Below are positions 1 through 9,800 of a stretch of 64,000 bases of DNA, one piece after another. The notes under the pieces were generated by a model that was not told where the DNA came from, did not search any database, and was given only the letters and a program-made list of their open reading frames with translations. Source of the stretch: Eubacteriales bacterium (lineage in GTDB: Bacteria > Bacillota > Clostridia > Lachnospirales > Lachnospiraceae); the NCBI GenBank assembly GCA_030524545.1, contig JAUNGM010000016.1, positions 1 through 64,000 of the forward strand, given 5' to 3'. The translations under genes were made by a program, and so were the position numbers. Position 1 is the first letter of the stretch. Each line of letters begins with the position of its first letter.

Positions 1-51
1 TGAAAATTTACTGTCCTGTTTTGCAAAAATGTCCTTGACAAAGGGTACACT
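1..51. mobile_element. Candidate terminal fragment of an insertion sequence
   Basis: The 51 bases beyond the premature stop of the neighbouring Rpn-type gene do not continue its expected reading frame. Read on the minus strand they begin TGTACCCTTTGTCAAGGACA, which resembles the TG-starting terminal inverted repeats of IS3-family elements. The transposase would lie outside the window, so neither the family nor the boundary can be confirmed. Low confidence. Confidence 0.3.
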
Positions 52-693
52 TTACATATAACGCGCCTCCATTTCACGGCTTGCTTTCACAGTCTTTACA
101 GCTTCCTGAATTTTTCTGACATAGCCGTCTTCAAAATCAGCTGTACTGTCAGCAAGTTCTGCCCTTACATACTTCAGAAACTTTACAAGGCTTTCGGGTA
201 CTTCCTCCTCATTCTCGCCATGGGTGCTGAGAAATATCGTACGGCTCCCATCCTCAAGGCGGACACCCGGATCCTCCCCGCACGCCATTTCAAAGGTATA
301 CCTGTACTTCTTCCCGTAAAACGGATCAAAGTCACAGATAAATATCACATAAGCATCCGACAGCTCCTCATATTCCCTTCCGGCAAGCAGAAGTTCCATA
401 TCGATCTGGCTGTGATAATAACGGCTCCGTCTGCCAAGCTTGGGCTTCCGGAGAGCCTGCATCTCCACATTATAATGTGTATGATCTTCATCTTTTGCAA
501 CAATGTCGAGACGTACGCCCTTATACTCCGGATGATAAACAATGCTCTTTTCTTTGCTTACCGTCACACTCTCGATAGGGAATCCCAGTACAAGCTCCAG
601 AAATTCCCTGCACAGCGCTTCATCCACCATCACTGCTCCAAACATGAAATTGTCCCGGATGGTAAGTTCCTGTAATGTTCTTCGTTGTCCCAT
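52..693 (-). CDS. Rpn/YhgA-like PD-(D/E)XK nuclease, C-terminally truncated
   Basis: The 213-residue product starts MGQRRTLQELTIRDNFMFGA and carries the PD-(D/E)XK core of the Rpn (recombination-promoting nuclease, PDDEXK_2) family: an Asp in GVRLDIVAKDED followed by the E-x-Q motif of YNVEMQ near residue 77. Family members act as DNA endonucleases linked to RecA-independent recombination. Full-length relatives usually run to about 280-300 residues with a charged coiled tail; this one stops right after REMEARYM, where that tail would begin. The ATG at 693 has a strong GGAGGAGAGAA ribosome site. It is probably a gene broken by an insertion at its 3' side, although a short natural variant cannot be excluded. 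Confidence 0.75.
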   Translation of the reverse strand: MGQRRTLQELTIRDNFMFGAVMVDEALCREFLELVLGFPIESVTVSKEKSIVYHPEYKGVRLDIVAKDEDHTHYNVEMQALRKPKLGRRSRYYHSQIDMELLLAGREYEELSDAYVIFICDFDPFYGKKYRYTFEMACGEDPGVRLEDGSRTIFLSTHGENEEEVPESLVKFLKYVRAELADSTADFEDGYVRKIQEAVKTVKASREMEARYM

Positions 694-846
694 TTCTCTC
701 CTCCATTCTCACGGAGGAATTCCATAAATCTATTATATAAGAGCAATTTGTACTTTGCAATGCAAATGTAAATTCTGAATGGAAAAATTTTCGACATTTT
801 TCGACATTCTTTTTTAACATACGTTTTCATTTTTTACGGCTATGAC

Positions 847-879
847 AAAAGCCTTCTGCCCGAAGGCAAAAGGCTTTTT
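847..879 (-). terminator. Rho-independent terminator of the pilus block
   Basis: On the minus strand AAGCCTTTTGCC, a TTCG tetraloop and GGCAGAAGGCTT are followed by TTTTGTC. The hairpin begins three bases after the stop codon of the 3275-aa adhesin. The A/T tracts on both sides could make it bidirectional. Confidence 0.85.
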
Positions 880-881
880 GT

Positions 882-3800
882 TCATGATTCATTCTCGTAT
901 CTGTATCGACGTTTCAGCAAAAGCAGCGTCAGTACTGTCGTGCCAAGAGCAATCAGCAGAAGCAGAACAAGACGGCTGTCCGGGAGACCGGTAGGTATTA
1001 CCCCCTCATTCTTATTGGTATAGGTTACATCCGTGCCATTTTCCGCCACCTTTCCGCTGGAAGCACTGCCGTCCTGACCGGACTCTGAATCCGCCCTCGT
1101 AACAGGTGTCCCACCGGACTCTGTAACCGTGTTAGAAATGGTATACTCCTCAATTCCCGTTCTGCTTTCCCGAATCACAAAGGAGGTTCCTACCGGAAGG
1201 CCCTTTATGGTGAGCATTTCATTATGGCCCAGAGTAAATTTGTTCTGCAGCGTCTCATCTCCGATTTTAAACGCTGCATTTCCATCGCCATTGAAGACAA
1301 CGTTTCCCACATTCTGAGCCGTACCGTCCGCATAATGCATTTCCAGATTATATTCACCTGTCAGATTTTTTGTCTCATAGCAAAAATCCCGGACAGTAAA
1401 AGTAAACTCCTTCGCCTTGTTTCCAAAGTTTCCTGTTACCTGCTTGGACACAGACAAATCAGCAGTAGGAAGGGTATTAGTAAACGCAACAACCGGATCC
1501 TCATTTACCGCAACCTTCTGCTCCCCTGTATATGCCACGACAATTTTCTTCTCTTCTCCCGAAGAAACTGTACCGGAACTACCCGCTTTTTCTCCTGAAC
1601 CCGTGCCGGAGTACAATTCCTGCCCTGTCCGGGAATCCACAGCTTTCCAGGAGCCGATATACTTCTTATTGGAACTCACCTCAGTAATCTCATATGACGC
1701 ACCAGCAGGAATATCAGTGAATTCTACCGCAGCATCCTTTTCCATGGAAAACGTCTTTTCCGCAGCACCTTTATAATCGGCTGTCAGCACACCGACGCTG
1801 GATTTCACCTGATAGCCCTCGGTAAGGCCGGAAAACTTTATCTGGAACTCGTATTTTTCCTGTTCACCGGACTCGGAAGACGTATCCGTCAGAGGAGAAT
1901 CCACAGCTTTGGTCAGCTTCAGACTCTGGGTTCTGATAATTTCATTAGTAAAAGTAACTGTCACGGTTTCACCCGCATCCACAGTCTCCTTTGCCGTAGT
2001 CAGGACGGTATTTGTGTTCGCGTTCCCATAATAAGAAGTTACAATATTCCCGGTATTTTCCGCGTTTTCATCTTTCACCTCAAAGGATGCCCGGTAAGAC
2101 GGATCTGCTTTTTCCGTGATCCTGTAAGTACTGCCCACGGGAACCGCCTCAAACTTCACTTTTTCGTTCTGCTTCAGCGTAATGGTTACATCAGCATTAC
2201 CTGTTTCATCCGCAAAAAACGACAGATACTCCTGATAAACCGGCTGTACTGGTGCCTCCCCTCCGCTTTCGGAATCGGAGACCGCAGCCGCCTTTCGGAT
2301 ATAATACCTGGTGTTTAACTCAAGTCCGGTAAGCGCTGCATACATTACGTACTCCGTATCCGCCCCGGCTTGGCCTGCCACCTTCTTTTCCAGGAAAAAG
2401 TCCCGGGTCTCTTTTGGCTGGATCACATTCCTGTAGGAAACCTCTGCAGTTTTATCAGCAGGAATCACACCGGATGCAGTCACTGTGCCGTTTATAGTAC
2501 CCTGAGCATTAGTCACCGTACAGGTTGCTGACACATCTCCTGCTGCTTTTTCTGTAATCGTAAAGTGATACCCTTTCGGAATCTTAGAAAATACGACAGT
2601 ATCGCCCGCATTCGAACTGCCGGAGGTCAGGAATACGGCTGCCGTACCGTTTTCAAAAACAGCATCCCCGTAAATTGCCGTACCTTTCAGCGGTTCGTTG
2701 TTTTCATCTGTAAGCGTCACCGTAAACTCATATCGTGTTCCGGAACCAGTAATCTGTGTTTCTGCTCCATCAGCCGTCGTTTTAAACACCTTTTTGTTTA
2801 GTGCAAGGCTGCCATAAGCAGGCGGGATATATTCCTCGCTTTTCAGTTTGTTGGTAATTGTGACCGATCCTCCCTCTTTCACTTCAAGCGGATGTGCTTT
2901 ATCACCGACTTTTTTCCCGTCCACCTCTACAATCTCATAACCAACCGGAACAACATCTTCCCAGGCATACCAGACAGCATCATCTACTTCAAATGTATAA
3001 GTCCACACATTGCCGTTCTTTTCTAATGTATAAAGCCCTTTATCTTTGTCAGCCCTTGTAGATACTTCAACCTTTGTACCTGTTGTGCCGCCGGCTTGTT
3101 CGTCATCGGACTCATTCGTGCCCGAGTCTCCGCTTTCAAATCCGTCATCAGATTCATTCGTATCGGAGTCTCCGCTTTCAAATCCGCTATCGGCTGATTC
3201 TCCGTCATCATTCTCCGCCTGAGCCGTTACTCCTGTCTCTCCCGCGCTTCCTAAATTTGCCGCAGACACAGAAAGCTGATCCATACTGTAGGAAACCATT
3301 GATGCGGCCGTATTGGTTTCGGAACCGGATGTCTTCTGAGCAACATCTGTAAAATATCCCTTCGCGTTTGCGCTGTCTATTCTTGCGAAAGCGGCAGTGA
3401 CATTATTGCCATTAGTCTTTACTGTAGTTCCGTTTCCGCCAGTTAAACTTGAACAATTTGAAAATATACTAGTAATAGCATACTTATTCCTAATCTGTCC
3501 AAAACAATCCTCTCTATCAGCAGCCCAAATTGTCTTCAGCGTATTGCAGCCATTAAACATACCGCCTACTGATGTTACACTGTTTGTATTAAATGAAGAC
3601 ACATCAAGTTCTTTCAGCATCATGCAGTTATTAAACATGGTTTCCATGTTTGTAACTTTTGCTGTATTAAAATTGGATATATCAAGATACTCCAGGTTCT
3701 TACAGTCATAAAACATATGCTGCATAGTCGTCACTTTTGACGTATCAAAATTTGAAAGATCCAGGCGCCTTAAAGTCTTACAATATTCAAACATCTGCGC

Positions 3801-6800
3801 CATAGTTGTAACACTGGATGTATTAAAATTGGAAAGATCCAGTTCTTTCAGCATATAGCAGCCGTAAAACATACCTCTCATACTGCTGGCAGCGGTAGTA
3901 TTAAAGCCGGCTACATCCAGGCTTTCTATTACCCCGCAGTTCCAAAACATGCTGTCCATATTACTAAACGTCGGAGTAGCACTAAAAGATAAGTTTAAGT
4001 TTTCCAATGCAATACAACCTCTGAACATACCAGATGCATTACAGCCCTTGCTGCTATCTGTACCTAAGCCTGAACAATCCACGCTTCTAAGTGCAGAACA
4101 GTTTTGAAACATACCAGACATGTTTACAATACTTTTCGCCGGAAAATCTGACGTATCGACACTTGTAAGGCTTGTACATCCCGAAAACATATTCTGCATG
4201 CTTGTAACATTTTGGGCATTAAAATGAGTTCCGAAGTCGATACTCGATAATTTTTCACATCCCAAAAACATATTATCCAGTTTTGATGCGCTGGAAACAT
4301 CAAAGCCACTTAAATTCAGGCTTTCTATGGCTTTACAGTTCTGAAACATGCCATCAATTTTGTCTCCGGCCCAGAAATCCTTTACCTTCCGTGTATCAAA
4401 ATATTTTAAGCTTTCAATTTCCGTTAATTTCTCACACCCATTAAACATTCCCGCCATATTTACAGCGGCCGGCGTATAAAGCGGGCCTGTGATCCGGGTA
4501 AGCTCTGAACATCCCCAAAATGCCCCCAGGAAATTTGTTATTAGGGATGTATCGGTTCCATTCAGGTCAACAATTTCCAGCTTTTTAAAATTTTGAAACA
4601 TTCTTTCCGTTCCAGGATCGAATTGTACAACAGCGGCTTTTGACCACCAGTAAAAATGTCCCTCCTCATCAACCCATCCATAGACCGTGCAGCCGTTGTA
4701 CTTTGTTTTTTCTACATCAGGGCTGATAACATACGCTGTTTTGGCAGCAACCATCTCTTTCAGTGTGTCTTCCGTTATTGCATACGGACATCTGCTAAAT
4801 GATATAACTTGCTTTGCATTAAAATCACCAATATCAAACAGCTTTGAATTTTCCCCGCCGCTGGGAGATCCGCTAAATTTTTTAAACTTTGCAGTCTGTT
4901 CCACATAGTCCGGCTTAGTTGTGCTGAGCTTGATATCCAGGGAATCTTCACTTCTTTTTGTATTGTCATCTCCATACTCGTCAAGCCATACTTTCACTAC
5001 CTTCAGACTTCCCTTTTCCGGTGCATTTTTAATGATATAGGGCGTTCCTTCTGTATATGGGATATCGTCAATGGTTATTCCATCTGTTCCTACTGTAACA
5101 ATTCGCTTCGTCTCATCTAAGATATATTTCTTTTCTTCACCTTCTTTGTCAATACCTGTCGGTGCTGCCGTCTCCACCAGAATATAGTTTCCTGCTTCCA
5201 GGCCGTCAAAGCGTGCAGTTCCGGCACCGTTAAGATCGCTGGTTTCTACCGTCTTATCGACCTCTGTTCCATTGAAAGAGGTTCCATAGAGACGAAATAC
5301 CGCGCCATTTAACGTTTCATGCGACCAGGAATCCTGTTTCTGGATGATAAACTCATGGAGCTTTTCATTGTAAATTCTGTATTCCCGGTTAATTTCTTTA
5401 AAATACTCCTGATATTTCTCGGCGGATGCGCTGTCCAGGATAATCTGATATTCCCCGTATTCATCTACCGTCACATGGAAAGAGGCATTCATTTTTCCGT
5501 ATCTGTCAGGCGCCTCCACTTCCTTCATGACGTAGCTTCCATATTCCAGGTTTTCAAATACCACATTTCCCGCACCGTCAGAAACGGCATACATGGTAAT
5601 GTCGTTACCATAATTGGAAATCCCTGTAAGCTTAAACTTCGCGCCTTTCAGGAGTTCTCCTTCCGCACCCAGCTCCCGTTTTGTAAATGCGACATCCGTA
5701 TGGATACGCTCTTTGTTGCCAAATAAGTAAGGATTACTTTCCGTATTTAAATTTGGATTGACTGCATCTGCAGTGGTTTCCTGCGTATCTGTTCCTGTAT
5801 CCGCAGTACCGTAGGTAACCGTTACATTACCGCTTCCGTCAATGTGTACATCACGTTCATGATGGTCGGCCAGCCAGTCAGGATCCTCACTGTATTCGAT
5901 CAACTTGTAGCTTCCGCGCTCCACATCTTTGAAAGCAAGGTTTCCGTAACGGTCTGTTGTCTCAAACAAGTCGACAGGCGTACCGTAATCAGAGGTGCCG
6001 TACAGACGGAAGGTAATTCCGCCAATCTTCTCTTCGGAATCCTCTGCGTTTACCTTTGTAAGATAGACATCCCCTACTACATGGTATTTCACCGAAGTAT
6101 AATCCTGCTCAATAAAATAGTTTTTCTTTGTATTCGTGGAGGATATCACCGTTGTTGCAATATATACATTGTTATACACAGTCGGATAATGAACATAGGG
6201 ACTCTCCTCCTCATTCACTTTAGGCCCGTCCTCTGAAGCCGGGGCCTGCATATGAACAGTAACAAATAAGGAGCCGCCCTCCGAAAGCGTGTAATCGCTG
6301 CCATCATCCTTCTTCCTTATATCCACTGCAATCGCCGTTATGGATTTGCCATCAGGCAGCTCCGGCATAATAAACAGATTCCGATTATTCGGATCTGTTT
6401 CCGTTACCTTCGTCCAGTTCCCGTTAGCAGTACCATCTACATTATCTACATTCAGCACGCCCGGATATTGAATTGCTCCGTCCGCACCAGTCATCAGCTC
6501 CGGTGTTATTCTCTCTATATCTGTCTCTGTTACCGTCGTACTATAATAAACAACCGGATCAATCCCCTTGTCCCTTAAATGGCTCACATCAACAGACAAC
6601 AATTTTCCTTTCCATTCCCCTGGCTTTCCATTGGGCCGGAACTGCTCCATACAGTCGTAGATGATATTGTTTTTGGAGCTGGAGCTGAGGCTGTTTGCAT
6701 AACGAAGCTTGTATGTATAGGCGCCGTCGGGTTTTACTGCCGTATTGTGGGAAAATTCCGTATCATCTGTCCCCATAACCAATTTGTCCAGACCGGTGGA

Positions 6801-9800
6801 CGCTGATGTGATCGCACTGATTTTAAACGGTGTCTGGGCATAGAGAAACCTGGAATCGTCTGTGTCAGGATCCAGATCCGTAAACAGCGCTCTATTATCT
6901 ACTTCCTTTCCCTCTGTATTTTTAGAGATTAACTCTTTTTCTCCACCATTATCCGGATAACCGTCTTTAATATCTGAATTTCCGGTTTCATAAGCGGCCG
7001 GATTCATGATATGAACGCCGTAATCCATCAGGCTTTCCCATGTATGGATCGTGTCAAACAGCAGATTATAATAATCACCCGGTTCTTTTATGCGTACCAC
7101 AAGAAGAGTTCTTCCGGAATTTTTATAATTCTGATGAATTTCAGCTTCATAAGCGCTGCTGTCCAGATATCCGGTCTCATTCTGCACCAGGATAGAGGAT
7201 GCATCCAATGCGCTGCCCTCCGGCAGAAGGTCATAAAAGACACCGGAGTTCTGATTTACATAAGATAATCCCTGGGCGTTTTCTATTTTTTCCCACATAG
7301 CTATCTTCCAGGTAATGGAATAATTCTTATCCTTTACGTGGTTGGCGGAGGATACTGCACTTTTGCTTATTTGGGACTTTCTGTTTTCTTCCAGAAGGGT
7401 ATCCGCTCCATGAGCGGTTTGGTTTACATAAGGTTCCGGATAGTTTCCATCTTCCCCCTTCATGCCTGATATCGTCAAGTGAGCAGTGTTTTTAAAAGAA
7501 GCCTCTTTTGCATCCTCCGGTATCTGTTCCGTTAAGGTCTTACTGCGTTTCACAGTTACAGACGGCTTTGCGGTAATCTGGGTCAGATAATGGTTATTAT
7601 CCGTGGTGATCCGATAACCGGTGATACCAGGATTAAAATAAAATGTTCTGGAAGCATCATCATAATGATCCACATATGCAGTAAAAGCATTCTCAATCTT
7701 AGTAAATCCATATGCATTTGACGCCGGATTCGGATCAAAGGTTCCGATTTCATACCACTGAGCCTCGCCGCATTCGACTTCTATGCGGAACTGTTCGTCT
7801 GCTCCATAAGTTGTCGTATCTGCAAAGACAAAACTTTGCTTTGCTTCATCGAAAGAAGCATCTCTGATCAAATAGGAGAATGAAAGTTCCTCAATCTCAT
7901 AGTCATCCTTGGACAGCCGGTAGTCACCGTAATAAATTTCATTGTCGATTAATTCATAATGAACCTGCTTAAATCCATAATCTTCAGGTTTCTTCGGGGC
8001 ACCGCCCTCTTTCAGCGTCCATTGATAAGGATAGCCGCCGGTATTGACCATATAAGTAAGCCCTTCTACCTCGTCTACCTTCTGACCAACGCTGTTAAAT
8101 CCGCTCTTCAGTACAGAAAGTTCGTATTTCCTTACATCACCCCTTTTACTGATAAAGCCCGCACCGCTTTCGGGATGAAATTCAGGAGGCTCCGGCTTCT
8201 TTTTGGAATAATATGCTGTGGATGCAGCATTGCTGGTTTGATTGTCATCTACAGATGTTAACACTCCTTCAGCGGTATTCGTAATGGTATACATTCCCTC
8301 GCTTTCAAGCAGCGCATCATACGCTGCCTTTGTATGCCTGGTGATCACATAATCATAGCGGATGCCTGTCAGGGTCTGATTCTCCAATACCCGCGTAGAA
8401 TTGGAACCTGCATCAAAATCCATGTAGGAAGGATCTCCCTGCAGCTTATATTTTACAAGTTCCCCCTCCTGGCCTTCAGGAAGTATATCGGTCAATTGGA
8501 AATTGTATTTCTGGGTCGTGTTTCTGTTGATGGTAGACGCAATTCCCCAACTCAGATAGAAATATGGCCCACCCTCAGCCTGCGGCTCCAGACCCCATTC
8601 ACTGTTCCAGGTTTCGTAATAAGTCGGTGTTCTTTTGGATGTGTAATCAAGCTTTGCCTGGGTGTCGATTCCGACATAAAGATTATCGCTTTTTTGTTTC
8701 ACCTCACGCACCGTTATTTCAGCACTAAATGGTTCTGAGGATGTATAATGCCCTTCCACATCCGTATGTTCATAATCGTAATACTCAAATGTCTCTTCAT
8801 CGGTTAAGTAGCTTACCTGAAAATAGCCGGTCTGTGCTGCGGGAATTTGCAAATGATTATAAACAACAATGTACTCCACACCGTCTTTTGTCTCTTCCCG
8901 GTATACAAACTCCGTTTTTTCGTCTGCTTCTCTTTCATGGGGCACGGACATTTCGTAATAATCTGCCGGCTCACCGGATCTGTTCCTCAAAATAGACTTT
9001 GGAATCCAAATCTGAAACTTTTTCGGTTCCGAATAATGGGTTCCGGATGTCGAATAATTGACATTGAATGTGAACCTGTGTCCCGGATTTTTGCTTCCTG
9101 CCGTCCATACTTCTATTGTTTTCCTGGTGTCAGGATCCGTAACCGTCTTATTCGAACCGGAATCAAACTCAACTTCAAGCTTTTCGATTACCGTGTCTTC
9201 ATGATCCAAACCAGGCGCGTCTGCCGCTTCCGCATCCGCTTCAACAGACAGGAAATTGACGTCTTCGTCTACGGTCTCCAGATCATCATCGGCATCCTCC
9301 GCTTCTTGGGATTCTATGTCTTCTGTGTCTATAATCTCTGCGTCTTCGTTCTCTTCGTCAGGGTTCTCCTCGTCGGGTGTTTCTTCGTTTACGGTTTCTT
9401 TGTTTGGGGTTTCTTTATCTGTGGTTTCTTCGTTTGGTGTTTCTTCCGGCATGGGTTCACTGGTTTTCTCATCTGCCGGTTCTTCTGCACCGGAGCCGCT
9501 GACTTTTTCGTCTGCCGGCTCTTCTGCACCGGAGCCGCTGACTTTCTCACCTGCTGTCCCTTCTTCTGCCGAAGTATCATCCGCGTTTTCTTCGTTCCCG
9601 CCGGGAACGGCGTGCGCAGCATCTATAGTTACAATGGCATACGGAGAAAAGCCTGCTGCTGTAAAGGAAATACTTTCAAGCTCTCCATTGCAAAAGCTGT
9701 AATCTATATCCTCTATCTCTTCAAGCAAATAGGTTCCCTCAGCCGTTTCTATGATATCTGCCGTATCAGCGCTTCCCGCCATGGAAAGCTCTGCCGGTTC

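Noticed and set aside
3103-3186. CRISPR-like repeat array
   Set aside because: The repeats are directly adjacent, in frame and coding; there are no spacers and no cas genes.
9256-9702. Ser-rich open frame on the plus strand
   Set aside because: It is the antisense shadow of the Glu/Thr/Pro-rich linker of the giant adhesin; it has no ribosome site and shows no independent protein features.
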